A stretch of 64,000 nt of DNA from Paenibacillus macerans (GCF_900454495.1 NZ_UGSI01000001.1:4900501-4964500), one strand, 5' to 3'; positions 1 to 8,548 are shown, counted from the first letter of the stretch. The notes: generated from the letters alone by a model not told the origin. Made by a program: numbers and translations.

Positions 1-1384
1 CAAAAGCATGCAAAAACCCGCCGATTTTGTAGCTGTCACTGTGCGCTGCAATCCAGGAATAATCCTGCGAGTTGACCAGCAAAACTTGGTCGGATATGCT
101 GTTGATCTGTCCAAACAAGGGGTCCGTTACTGTGTCCTGAACAGAGAAAGTCCTTGCCCCTTCGGAAGAATCCATCCGAAAATCGGCAATATTTCTATTC
201 GTTACATGTTCATACCCATCGTTGACATCGTAGGGATATACATAAAGGACCGAACCTTTCTGAACCCTGTAGCTCTTCAACAACAGTTTGTTGATATCAG
301 CAACGTCAAAGACCGTGTAGTCATTGTTCCTGACAAATTTTATGTTATCCTCACGGACAATCCGATTATCGTGAGCTTCTGCAATTTTCCGGACTTCATT
401 ATCCCCCAGCGGCTGATAGCTGCCTTGGATCTCCGTGTAGACCATATGGTACGGGTGATAGGTCACCGCATTATGGGTGAAGTTGGGGTAAGTCACCAGA
501 CTGAACATCATAAAGAACAGAATAGCAAAGAAAATCCAACTCGTCACAAAAAAGATGGTTCGGTTTTTGCGATAATAATATTTAATGTCCGACAGCAGAA
601 AGAGCTGTTTTAGATAGGACTTAGGGTGCTTCCGCTTGTAGTAATCGATCAGTGCACTTCCGTTAAAAAAAATTAACAGCGAGCCCAGCACGCACACCAG
701 TAAGCTGACGAACCAAATATTGCTGTGAATATGATAAAAGAAAACCATGATGCCAAAGGAAGCCACCGTTAACCCTGCGCCGACCGTGCACAGCCAGCCC
801 CCGGCACGCCCGCCGCTCTCCGTTTTATCGGTATATTTGATTTTCTCTAGTATGGTGCTCTTCAGCATGCCCAGCAGATTTACGGCCAACGACAGCATAA
901 ATATCCCTCCCGCATACAGCGCCGTCAGCTTATACGCTGAGAGAGAGACCGTAATCGGGATGCCGTGAATTCCAATTCCATACCGGATAAATCCCCAAAA
1001 CAACAACAGCAGCAGGGTGCCCGCGCCCAGCCCGCATACCAGAAAGAGGATGCACAGCACCAGATTCTCGACCAGAACCTGAACCCTAGCCTCGTTCTCC
1101 GTCATGCCAAGCGTCAGCAATATCCCGTACTCTTTCGACCTAACCTTCATAAATACACTGTGGGTATACGGAATAAACAGACAGCTGAACAGAACCACCA
1201 GAGCCGTCGGGGCGTAGATATTGCTCGAAATCATGGAATCGACTATTGTAGGGTTCTTAAAGGATTTATTGACAGATATGGCGATAAAGCTGTATAGAAT
1301 CGCAACCGACGCCAAATTGCACAGGATAAACAGACGGTATTGCCGAATGTTCGCTTTGAACATTTTAAGAGCAATCGTTCTCAT
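1..1384 (-). CDS. ABC transporter permease, FtsX/BceB-like (partial, 3' end outside window)
   Basis: About 461 residues are visible, reading from the ATG at 1384 to the window edge with no stop. An N-terminal hydrophobic helix (residues ~17-37) and three more helices by residue ~160 are followed by later membrane segments and a long polar region from about residue 270, which resembles the large extracellular domain of BceB/FtsX-type permeases. The start ATG overlaps the TGA of the upstream ATPase gene (ATGA) and has a GGAGG site inside that gene, so the two are translationally coupled. In this family the permease and ATPase usually remove or sense antimicrobial peptides. Next to a peptide-modification cluster, self-immunity is a reasonable inference. 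A partner two-component system, common for BceAB, is not in the window. Confidence 0.85.
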   Translation of the reverse strand, partial: MRTIALKMFKANIRQYRLFILCNLASVAILYSFIAISVNKSFKNPTIVDSMISSNIYAPTALVVLFSCLFIPYTHSVFMKVRSKEYGILLTLGMTENEARVQVLVENLVLCILFLVCGLGAGTLLLLLFWGFIRYGIGIHGIPITVSLSAYKLTALYAGGIFMLSLAVNLLGMLKSTILEKIKYTDKTESGGRAGGWLCTVGAGLTVASFGIMVFFYHIHSNIWFVSLLVCVLGSLLIFFNGSALIDYYKRKHPKSYLKQLFLLSDIKYYYRKNRTIFFVTSWIFFAILFFMMFSLVTYPNFTHNAVTYHPYHMVYTEIQGSYQPLGDNEVRKIAEAHDNRIVREDNIKFVRNNDYTVFDVADINKLLLKSYRVQKGSVLYVYPYDVNDGYEHVTNRNIADFRMDSSEGARTFSVQDTVTDPLFGQINSISDQVLLVNSQDYSWIAAHSDSYKIGGFLHAF

Positions 1385-2145
1385 ACGCGACCTCCCTGCA
1401 GCACATCCAGAATTCGATTCATAAATCTCTCCTTATCGTCGCTCTGTCTGCTAAGTTCTCCCACCACGCAACCATCTTGCAAAAAAATCACCCTTTGGCA
1501 GTGGCGGGCGGAGAAAGGATCATGCGTAACCATAAGAATGCTCGCCTTGCGGGTCCGATGGATCAACTCGAAATAGGAAAGAACCTTTTCAGAGGACTTA
1601 GAATCCAGATTTCCCGTAGGCTCATCGGCAAACAGAATCTCGGGATCTTTGATGATCGCGCGGCATATCGCGGCCCTCTGCTGCTGCCCGCCGGAAATCT
1701 CATAAGGATATTGATCGAGAATCGAGTCAATATCCAGCATCTCCGCCAGATGCTCTACCTCTGCCTCCCCCTCTTCCAATTTCTCCGTATTCTTGTCCAG
1801 AATCAGCGGAACCATGATGTTCTCTCGAACCGTCAGGCTGTTCAGTAGATTGAAATCCTGAAACACCATACCGATATGGTTTCTCCGAAACAAAGAGAGT
1901 TCATTCTTCTTCATCGCACAGATATTGCGGCCGCTGATGAGGATATCTCCTTCATCGCATTTGTCGATGCCGGATGCCACGTTCAATAAGGTCGTTTTCC
2001 CGCTGCCCGAGGTTCCCATGATTCCTACAAATTCGTTGTTTCCCAGAATCATGTCCACATGGTTTAGAGCCATGGTGTTCCGGTTCCCATGGATCCGATA
2101 CTTCTTGGAGACCTGCTTCATTTCCAAAGCGTTCATAATCATCAT
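1381..2145 (-). CDS. ABC transporter ATP-binding protein, BceA/LolD-like
   Basis: 254 residues with a complete nucleotide-binding domain: Walker A GTSGSGKT near residues 44-51, Q-loop VFQDFNLL, signature ISGGQQQR near 150-157, and Walker B ILFADEPTGNLD near 170. The ADEPTGNLD form is typical of the MacB/LolD/BceA class that pairs with FtsX-fold permeases. The next gene is such a permease, overlapping by four bases. The N-terminus has clustered Met codons (MMIMNALEM), so the true start may be 2145 or 2136; the AAGGA site fits 2136 slightly better. It lies three bases after the subtilase gene, in the same operon as the modified-peptide genes. Self-protection against the exported peptide is inferred. 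Confidence 0.9.
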   Translation of the reverse strand: MMIMNALEMKQVSKKYRIHGNRNTMALNHVDMILGNNEFVGIMGTSGSGKTTLLNVASGIDKCDEGDILISGRNICAMKKNELSLFRRNHIGMVFQDFNLLNSLTVRENIMVPLILDKNTEKLEEGEAEVEHLAEMLDIDSILDQYPYEISGGQQQRAAICRAIIKDPEILFADEPTGNLDSKSSEKVLSYFELIHRTRKASILMVTHDPFSARHCQRVIFLQDGCVVGELSRQSDDKERFMNRILDVLQGGRV

Positions 2146-2148
2146 CCT

Positions 2149-3261
2149 TCATGCTAATAAATTTAGGATCGCTTGATAGGCCTCTTCAAAAGATCGAAGA
2201 GTTACCTCACGCTTCTGGAATCTCTTCTTATAAGCCAAACAGACATCTGACCCGCTCACTCTCATAATTATATCTTCTCTGCCGGTCCTCATTTGTAGAT
2301 GGTGCAAGAAAATCAAATCGCAATCAAATATACCGCCTATCCTCTGAACAAGACGATGTAGTTGCTTTTTTGTAAGATTATCAATCGCTGTATCTCCACC
2401 GAGAGCTAGAGGGAACAGATTGTCATTGTAAAACAATTGATTAAACGCTTTTAAATCTTTATCCCTACAAGATATCCCGATAAGGGGAACCTTCTTCGTC
2501 AACTTTACATCAGTCAAATTTTGAAAGGTTTGTGGAGTAAAATTAAGCTTGACCATGGATTCATCTGAGATGCTAGCGGCTGAAATCCGGATATTTTGAG
2601 CTATTTTCTCAAGGAATCGGTTCGAAAGGACCTCACTGCCGCTTTCTCCACCACTTAATAATTGGCATATTCCTCCCGTTACAGCAGGCGCTGCAAAGCT
2701 ATTGCAATAGGGAGTATGTATCCTCCTATCATGGTCTAGCTGGATCCAATGATTTGAACAGGCGGCAACATTGACTCCAATGATGGAGTTCTCGATAACC
2801 TTTATATCTTCACTGTGATGGGTGCATACCCCCACAACTTCAGGCATGGAAGCAGGAATTGTGTAAGTATCATCATTATTTAATGCAGCCACCACGATAA
2901 CCCCTTTGGAAGCCAGATGTTTAATGCACCGTTGGATCTCTATGAAATCCTTACAGTTGGTGGTGCCCAGGCTTAGGTTAATTATATCTATATAATTTTC
3001 TTGGCACCATTCAAATGCTTTGATCAATTTCCCAACACTCGCACACAAATTCTCATCAAGAATTTTAAGACTGATTAAATTTACTCTATCCGAGAAGTTC
3101 CTGATGATACCCGCGCAAATACTGCCGTGGCTTGCGGGATCAACATAAGAGGTTTGTTCAACAAATTCCGTAAGCGATTCGTTCAGTTCAAGAAAAGAGA
3201 TTATATACTCCCGCGTATAATGATTTATGTTTACCCCATCATCAATCAAGGCTACATTCAT
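2149..3261 (-). CDS. S8 family (subtilisin-like) serine peptidase, RiPP-cluster associated
   Basis: 370 residues. The subtilase triad is readable: Asp7 in ALIDDG, His45 in SHGSICAG and Ser188 in CNSFAAPAV, with Asn near 128-130 as the oxyanion residue. There is no signal peptide, propeptide or membrane segment, so the enzyme should be cytoplasmic; the domain starts at residue 1. The C-terminal ~130 residues carry a second region of unknown function with the segment PLIGISCRDKDL. Its start overlaps the stop of the carrier-like gene (ATGA). Subtilases occur in several peptide-modification clusters as leader or follower peptidases. The exporter here has no C39 peptidase domain, so this protein is the best candidate to cut the precursor; that role is inferred. 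Confidence 0.85.
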   Translation of the reverse strand: MNVALIDDGVNINHYTREYIISFLELNESLTEFVEQTSYVDPASHGSICAGIIRNFSDRVNLISLKILDENLCASVGKLIKAFEWCQENYIDIINLSLGTTNCKDFIEIQRCIKHLASKGVIVVAALNNDDTYTIPASMPEVVGVCTHHSEDIKVIENSIIGVNVAACSNHWIQLDHDRRIHTPYCNSFAAPAVTGGICQLLSGGESGSEVLSNRFLEKIAQNIRISAASISDESMVKLNFTPQTFQNLTDVKLTKKVPLIGISCRDKDLKAFNQLFYNDNLFPLALGGDTAIDNLTKKQLHRLVQRIGGIFDCDLIFLHHLQMRTGREDIIMRVSGSDVCLAYKKRFQKREVTLRSFEEAYQAILNLLA

Positions 3262-3515
3262 ACTAAGCTTTCTTCCAAAATTTTGGCAATATTTCTCAAT
3301 GTTCTAAATCCATAACGACTAAACATTTCTTCCTTTATTTTTATATTGAAGCTTTTCTCGACTTCGCAAAATAACACCATGATATCTCTTGCCAACAATC
3401 TCAGCTCTCTGCCGAATAGATCCTTATCTAGATCCTGAGCGGTGAAGGTGTGACCCGTTCGCTTTAGCGTATTATTTACGAGGAGAAGCAATTTTTCTGT
3501 AATTTCATTCCCCAC
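3258..3515 (-). CDS. Acyl-carrier-related protein of peptide maturation system (TIGR04069-like)
   Basis: About 85 residues, predicted helical, with the size and spacing of an acyl carrier protein (ARDIMVLFCEVEKSFNIKI resembles the DSL-helix II region). The position where carriers have the phosphopantetheine Ser reads Ala/Arg (LLARDIM), so normal loading looks impossible. The longest frame begins at GTG 3524, but the AAGGAG site abuts that codon; GTG at 3515 lies 8 bases from it and is the likelier start. Similar carrier-related proteins accompany CcpM-type radical SAM maturases in clostridia (family knowledge from memory). It sits between the TIGR04066-like gene and the subtilase, overlapping the latter by four bases. 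Confidence 0.7.
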   Translation of the reverse strand: MGNEITEKLLLLVNNTLKRTGHTFTAQDLDKDLFGRELRLLARDIMVLFCEVEKSFNIKIKEEMFSRYGFRTLRNIAKILEESLV

Positions 3516-3527
3516 TATACTCACTCC

Positions 3528-4682
3528 TTAGAACACCAAGTTCGGCTCGTCGTCAGCGAGCCGTGCAATAATATCTTCTACGATTGCGGCTGTTTCATTC
3601 TTTCGCATAATATTGACCAGTTCTACCGGTACTTTTCCCTGTTTGTCTCTTATGAAATTGTTTACAGCTTGACTTCCTATAACGTAATAAGGAATTACAT
3701 TTTGATTCAATACCCGTACCTCGTCCCAATCAATGCGACGGTTGCATATATGGATCATATTCAACTCGCTGCTAAATTTATATTTGATGTGCGATTTGAT
3801 TTCGGTGAAAAATTCATCTTGATAGTCATCGTAAAAAATACTTAAGATTAAATAGTCCGGAGAGACCGCCTGAAATACCTTATAAGATAAGATTCCAAAA
3901 TCGCCTGGTATATTTTTTGAACAAGGCATTATGCCTCCAGGTACTCCAATCAAGATCACATCCGCATGATCGCTCATTTCCACGCTCTTCACAAAGCGAT
4001 TAAACAGCAACACCTTTTCCGTATCAGTTATTCCATCTTCGAACATAAAAGACGGAAAAGAGCGTTCTCCCAAAAGCTCGCACATTTTATTGGATCCGAT
4101 CCAGCTCACTTTGTATCCTTGTTGTTCGAGCTCCTCTATTATTGATATTTGTAACGCCAGTTTGTTTGTATTTTTGCCCGTCCCCACCACAGTGATGATA
4201 GGAGTTGTAATATCGACGAGCCCTTCGCTTTGAAGCAAGTCTCCGTAATTGAATTCGTACTTGATGTCTTTGCTTATATCGATCGTCACGTTGCCAAAAA
4301 GTCCGTACGCATCCTGCACATTATCCACCCGATAGGCCCTGGATGTGCCCTGATAACCGCCGCGATTATTAATTACAGTCTTTCCTCTAAGAGCAGCTTG
4401 ATTAGCAATCTGTTTAAAGTCCTCATCATCAGACTGAATATACTGGGACTCAATAAACAAAACAGTGGAGCATTCGTCCAAACACTCTATCAAGTCTTCC
4501 CTAACCTGGATACCGACCGTTTCTCCGCCATCAACCTCACTCGCATCTTTTCCATTAAAGCCGGAGCCCTTCAGTGCGCACAATATCACCCGCTTGTAAG
4601 ACGCAGCAAACTTTTTGCTTCTTATTAAAGGCATTGCCTCAGCGTTAAAAGGATAGATCAGGATTGAATTATCGAGCTGCAT
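3528..4682 (-). CDS. Peptide maturation system protein (TIGR04066-like)
   Basis: 384 residues, soluble, with no signal peptide or membrane helix. The centre has a nucleotide-binding-like loop VVGTGKNTNK preceded by a hydrophobic strand (ITTPIITV), a variant of a P-loop. A second segment, VILIGVPGGIMPCSKNIPGDFG, is Gly/Pro rich. The overall pattern matches what I remember of TIGR04066, a protein of unknown function found with CcpM-type radical SAM enzymes and Cys-rich precursors in clostridia. The ATG is preceded by GGAGG at 5 bases and overlaps the maturase stop by 14 bases, so the two are coupled. A catalytic role in peptide modification, perhaps nucleotide dependent, is inferred only. Confidence 0.7.
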   Translation of the reverse strand: MQLDNSILIYPFNAEAMPLIRSKKFAASYKRVILCALKGSGFNGKDASEVDGGETVGIQVREDLIECLDECSTVLFIESQYIQSDDEDFKQIANQAALRGKTVINNRGGYQGTSRAYRVDNVQDAYGLFGNVTIDISKDIKYEFNYGDLLQSEGLVDITTPIITVVGTGKNTNKLALQISIIEELEQQGYKVSWIGSNKMCELLGERSFPSFMFEDGITDTEKVLLFNRFVKSVEMSDHADVILIGVPGGIMPCSKNIPGDFGILSYKVFQAVSPDYLILSIFYDDYQDEFFTEIKSHIKYKFSSELNMIHICNRRIDWDEVRVLNQNVIPYYVIGSQAVNNFIRDKQGKVPVELVNIMRKNETAAIVEDIIARLADDEPNLVF

Positions 4683-6117
4683 ATTTACCTCCCTGAACCT
4701 GAAACTGTTCTAGATTGAATCCGCAGCGTTTCAATGCGCAAATGTCTTTCAGCTTATCTTCAAACTGCGCTCGCATGTTCCGGCATGCGCTGAGCTTCAG
4801 TTCTCTGGACAAGGTATTTTCTTCGTCCTCCCCTGTATCTGCTGTCATTGCGCATAACCCACAATTTCGTATTGCAAAGCAATCCTTGCATTCCTTCTCT
4901 GTCAACTGCCCTACATTCAGTAACTGTTTAACCTTTTCGTAATCGAATCCTCTGTCGAGACTACCGATGTTCATTACTTTGGAATTTTCGCTGACCTTCT
5001 CGCATGGATAAAACTCACCTTTGGCATTGACGAATAGTCGTAGCTGCCCCGGCACACAAGGGCCCGAGTGATGCTCGGTATCTCCTAATGGAGAGAACTT
5101 CTCGCGTGTTGTTTTCATAATGGATATGATATCCAAGAAGGGCATCTTCATAATTTTAGAGTCATACTTCTCTGAAAGCTTGCCGATTAAGTGAAGCATA
5201 TATGTAAATTTTGAGTACTCCCATTCGGATAAAAAATCCTCTGTATATTTCAAGTTGTCCTTGCGATAATAGCCGGTTACCATACTACCCATAACCGAAG
5301 TACCGTCAAATAACTCCTCATCGTAATTTACAAAATTATCGATACAGGAAAAGCTATTTTGAGGATCAAAAACCATTGAATAGTTAAGATTTTCTTTGAG
5401 ACTAGGATACTTCTTACACAAGTTGCGGATTCGCCCGGTTACAATATCATAAGTACCCTTTCCATTCGCAAAGGTTCTGTTCGCATCTTGAATCTCTTGA
5501 GGCCCATCCAGACTAATTGTAATCTTTGTATTGTATTTTAAGAATTGTTGAACCATCTCCTCGTTCAACAGGCTTGCATTTGTCGTCAGGTTAAAGGAAA
5601 GCATCTTTCCGTTAACATTTGCTGCCATGTAGTCCATACATTTTTTTATAAGTTCGTATTGAAGTAAAGGCTCACCGCCATAGAATCCCAGTCCAATGCT
5701 TAAAGAATCCTGAGAGTGTTCGATTAAGAAATCCATTGATTTTTTGGCGGTCTCCCAGTCCATTTTCTGAACTGTATGTGATCTATGCGTATATATATCC
5801 GAGTATACACAATAGCTGCATCTGAAATTACAGCTTTGGGTAACCTGTAAACATAATCTTTGAAGATTACGGTCCAACAAATGCTCTACCATCGAAGTCT
5901 TAGGATGTTTAATAGCCTTTGGCCTATTTGGCGACAAATACCCCTTTTGTCGGAGCCGCTTAATTTCCTCCAAGTCGGCAGCTTCCTCATCGCATGATTG
6001 CTCATGCTCTAGTTGGAAATGTGCCTCATCTGAAATCAGCAAAATGGCGCTTTTGTTGACATCATATACGTACTTGTTCTCAAGATACTCAAAAAGATGA
6101 ATATTGGAGGCTCCCAT
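4669..6117 (-). CDS. Radical SAM/SPASM peptide maturase (CcpM-like)
   Basis: 482 residues. The radical SAM cluster motif CNFRCSYC (CX3CX2C) gives Cys96, Cys100 and Cys103; GFYGGEPLLQ is the typical SAM-binding segment. After residue ~350 comes a SPASM-like Cys-rich region with GPCVPG, FYPCEK, CKDCFAIRNCGLC and a late Cys, expected to hold auxiliary Fe-S clusters. The N-terminal ~85 residues resemble the peptide-recognition domain of RiPP maturases. Anaerobic SPASM enzymes of this type typically make thioether or C-C crosslinks on precursor peptides. The only precursor candidate is directly upstream, separated by a hairpin. The exact modification cannot be read from sequence. Confidence 0.9.
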   Translation of the reverse strand: MGASNIHLFEYLENKYVYDVNKSAILLISDEAHFQLEHEQSCDEEAADLEEIKRLRQKGYLSPNRPKAIKHPKTSMVEHLLDRNLQRLCLQVTQSCNFRCSYCVYSDIYTHRSHTVQKMDWETAKKSMDFLIEHSQDSLSIGLGFYGGEPLLQYELIKKCMDYMAANVNGKMLSFNLTTNASLLNEEMVQQFLKYNTKITISLDGPQEIQDANRTFANGKGTYDIVTGRIRNLCKKYPSLKENLNYSMVFDPQNSFSCIDNFVNYDEELFDGTSVMGSMVTGYYRKDNLKYTEDFLSEWEYSKFTYMLHLIGKLSEKYDSKIMKMPFLDIISIMKTTREKFSPLGDTEHHSGPCVPGQLRLFVNAKGEFYPCEKVSENSKVMNIGSLDRGFDYEKVKQLLNVGQLTEKECKDCFAIRNCGLCAMTADTGEDEENTLSRELKLSACRNMRAQFEDKLKDICALKRCGFNLEQFQVQGGKYAAR

Positions 6118-6146
6118 GTTCCCACCCTCTACTGGTTAGATTGATG

Positions 6147-6183
6147 ATAAGCTACAGGGAAGATTGTCTCCCCTGCAGCTTAT
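6147..6183 (-). terminator. Intra-operon hairpin between precursor and maturase genes
   Basis: Inverted repeat with arms close to ATAAGCTACAGGG and CCCCTGCAGCTTAT around a short loop, in the 86-base gap downstream of the precursor stop. It is not followed by a T tract on the minus strand, so it is more likely an attenuating or 3'-protecting stem than a full terminator. Such stems commonly let precursor mRNA outnumber enzyme mRNA. Confidence 0.6.
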
Positions 6184-6203
6184 GTGCAGTTGCCGATATT
6201 AAA

Positions 6204-6395
6204 TTAGCAAGAAGGACTGTGTTGCGCCGTAGATGTAGCATTACTTACGTTCAAGCCATTGCTCGAACTGTTGGAGCCAACGCTCAAGGCATTAACAACT
6301 TTGCATGTACATACAGCACACAGGCAAGTACAGGCTATGTAATAGCCGTGAAGAGATTGCTCCTGGTTATAGTTTTTTCTAACCAACTTTGTCAT
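6204..6395 (-). CDS. Cys-rich RiPP precursor peptide (CLI_3235-like)
   Basis: 63 codons with a strong GGAGGA site 6 bases before ATG. The N-terminal MTKLVRKNYNQEQSLHGYY resembles a leader, followed by a dense Cys block, ACTCLCAVCTC, with Cys22, 24, 26, 29 and 31, then a Ser/Asn/Gly/Thr-rich tail and a terminal Cys63. The leader pattern (M-x-K-L-x-K-K) and close-set Cys residues recall the CLI_3235 family of proposed clostridial bacteriocin precursors. It lies between the exporter and the radical SAM maturase and is bracketed by hairpins on both sides. Five Cys facing a Ser/Asn-rich tail suggest Cys-derived crosslinks; this is inferred. Cleavage site and activity are unknown. Confidence 0.8.
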   Translation of the reverse strand: MTKLVRKNYNQEQSLHGYYIACTCLCAVCTCKVVNALSVGSNSSSNGLNVSNATSTAQHSPSC

Positions 6396-6422
6396 CGTAG
6401 TTCCTCCTTCCTGAAAAAAATT

Positions 6423-6457
6423 TTATTTATAAAGTGCATTTCTGCACTTATAAATAA
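6423..6457 (-). terminator. Hairpin plus T tract after exporter gene
   Basis: Near-perfect stem with arms TTATTTATAAGTGCA and TGCACTTTATAAATAA around GAAA, overlapping the exporter stop codon and followed on the minus strand by AAAATTTTTTTC. This looks like a terminator or attenuator placed just upstream of the precursor ribosome binding site. Confidence 0.7.
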
Positions 6458-8223
6458 CTTTCCATCGCAACTCTCATTTCTTTCTCAAATAAATCCCTGT
6501 AGTGCTCACATCGTGTTAGCAATTGGCTATGAGTACCATTCCCTATGATCCTTCCGTTGTTCATTACATAGATTTCATCACTGTCTATTATGTTGGAAAT
6601 TTTATGGGAAATCACAATAATAGTGTGATCCTTCCTCAGATTATTAATAGTTTCATTAACCAGTTCCTGCGAGATGTTGTCCAATGCTGAAGTAACTTCG
6701 TCGAAAAGAATGATTCTGGGATTCTTCAGCAATATTCGGGCCAGAGCAATCCTTTGCTTTTGACCAACCGACAAGTTGTCCCCTCTACCATTGATAATTG
6801 TGTCGTAACCTTCGGGCATATTCAGAATCTCCTCATCAATATTGGCCTTAAGAGCAGCATTTCGAATTTCGTCGAATGTCGTATTCTTTCTTTCCATAAT
6901 GATATTTTCTCTGATAGACATATGAAACATAGTAGGTTCCTGCTCTACAACACTTATGATGTTCCTAAAACTATCCTCCCTGATGTCATTAATGTTGATA
7001 TCGTCGATATAAATATGGCCTGAATCCACTTCGTATATTTTAAGCAGCAGGTTAAAAAGGGTCGATTTGCCGGATCCGCTTGATCCAACAATGGCATATT
7101 TATGGTTTGCACAAAATTTCATCTGAATTTGATGCAGCAGCTCTTCCTCGAAGCCAAACGATACATCTCTAATCGTTACATTTCCTTGTATGTTCTCAAC
7201 ATCGCGCTTACCCCAGTGCTCCTGATGCTCTTCCATATCATGAAGAACTTTATTTATACGCTGAATAGAAACAACCGCCTGCTGGAGTTTCGGATTAATC
7301 TGTGTAATTTCCAGCAATGCCCCCGACAATATAACCGAATATGAGGAAAATGCCACAAATAAAGGAAATGTAAGACGCCCATTAACCAATAGATACATAC
7401 CCAGCGAGAAAACAAGTAATTGTGTGAAAAAATTCACAAATCCAGACAGCCCTGTAGACGCCGCAGCAAGCTTGCCTATTCTGATTCCGACAAACTTATT
7501 ATTGCGTATAAGTTCCTTAAACTTTTCAGAAATAAACGTTTTGGCTCCAAGACTCTTCACACTTTTAATACCGATTAGGTATTCCTGTGTACTTGAATAG
7601 TAGTTATCCATATTTCCTCTCAGTTTAATCTGAATCCCTTTTAACAGCTCGCCGAATTTGTTCATAATGATGTAATTAAGAGGCACCATGATGACAATTA
7701 CGATGGCAAGCGGCCAACTTATTGCAAAAGCAATTGTCCCTATAATTAGCGCCTTAAATACTCCGATTACAACATTTAATAATTGATTGGTATACACGTC
7801 AATAATCGCTTGAACATCGCCTTCCAAATGAGAAAGCACATCGCCGATACCCATTTTATTGATACGGCGCATTTGATAGTTAGCTATTTTCAGAAAAAAT
7901 CGTTCTTTCATAGCATAGGTTAAATTCTCATTCACAGAAGTGCTTAAATAGGACTGAATATATAGACCGATTGCCTCGACAATATACAAGGCCATCAACC
8001 AGAAAATTAGCCATACAAATTGATTGATCTCTAGCTTTATGACCGATTCCAGCATACTTCCCCATAAAATCGGCTGGACGATATTCAAGACTACATTGAC
8101 CATTACGATAAATAAAATCGCTAAAATCCATTTCATGTAGCCCTTTATATAATCATGTGATTGAAGTATAATGCGCAGTGATTCCAGACAGCCCCCCCTT
8201 CCCAAAATTAGTCTGACTTTCAT
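6448..8223 (-). CDS. ABC exporter, fused membrane and ATPase domains (RiPP export)
   Basis: 591 residues. Six hydrophobic segments occupy roughly residues 30-310 (ABC type-1 exporter fold), followed by an ATPase domain with Walker A GSSGSGKST near 390, signature LSVGQKQR, and Walker B IILFDEVTSALD. There is no N-terminal C39 peptidase domain, so leader removal must occur elsewhere, possibly by the cluster's subtilase. It is the first gene of the minus-strand run and is followed, after a hairpin, by the Cys-rich precursor. Peptide export is inferred from that context. The start at 8223 has only a weak purine-rich site (AAGAGAAATA). Confidence 0.88.
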   Translation of the reverse strand: MKVRLILGRGGCLESLRIILQSHDYIKGYMKWILAILFIVMVNVVLNIVQPILWGSMLESVIKLEINQFVWLIFWLMALYIVEAIGLYIQSYLSTSVNENLTYAMKERFFLKIANYQMRRINKMGIGDVLSHLEGDVQAIIDVYTNQLLNVVIGVFKALIIGTIAFAISWPLAIVIVIMVPLNYIIMNKFGELLKGIQIKLRGNMDNYYSSTQEYLIGIKSVKSLGAKTFISEKFKELIRNNKFVGIRIGKLAAASTGLSGFVNFFTQLLVFSLGMYLLVNGRLTFPLFVAFSSYSVILSGALLEITQINPKLQQAVVSIQRINKVLHDMEEHQEHWGKRDVENIQGNVTIRDVSFGFEEELLHQIQMKFCANHKYAIVGSSGSGKSTLFNLLLKIYEVDSGHIYIDDININDIREDSFRNIISVVEQEPTMFHMSIRENIIMERKNTTFDEIRNAALKANIDEEILNMPEGYDTIINGRGDNLSVGQKQRIALARILLKNPRIILFDEVTSALDNISQELVNETINNLRKDHTIIVISHKISNIIDSDEIYVMNNGRIIGNGTHSQLLTRCEHYRDLFEKEMRVAMESYL

Positions 8224-8271
8224 TATTTCTCTTATTTAAGATCTCGTTAATCATCTCCCTTTTTATTCCAA

Positions 8272-8548
8272 TTGTTAATATACTTTTTTACATATATTTT
8301 CTTATTCGTTTGTTTAGAAGAACTTTTACCTCAAAATAATTTGCTTCGCAAGATCCATAAAAACATCGACTTTTCCTTTATTCTTGAAAAAGTTAAGCCT
8401 TATTATTGCGAGGATAACGGACGCCCCTTGGTCGATCCGATCATACTCTTCGAAATGATGTTTATCGGCTATCTGTATGGCATTCGTTCTGAACGTCAGC
8501 TTGAGTCAAGAGGTTTAACTTAACGTGGCCTATCGCTGGTTTGACTAG
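8272..8548 (+). pseudogene. IS1182-type transposase remnant (N-terminal part)
   Basis: The reading frame contains ELLPQNNLLRKIHKNIDFSF, then YCEDNGRPLVDPI and FIGYLYGIRSERQLES, a recognisable start of IS1182-family transposases. It stops at 8523, and a shifted frame continues with NVAYRWF before another stop, so at least one frameshift and a large 3' deletion have occurred. No terminal inverted repeat or full element remains. It marks the boundary of the RiPP cluster as a site of past mobile-element activity. Confidence 0.75.
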
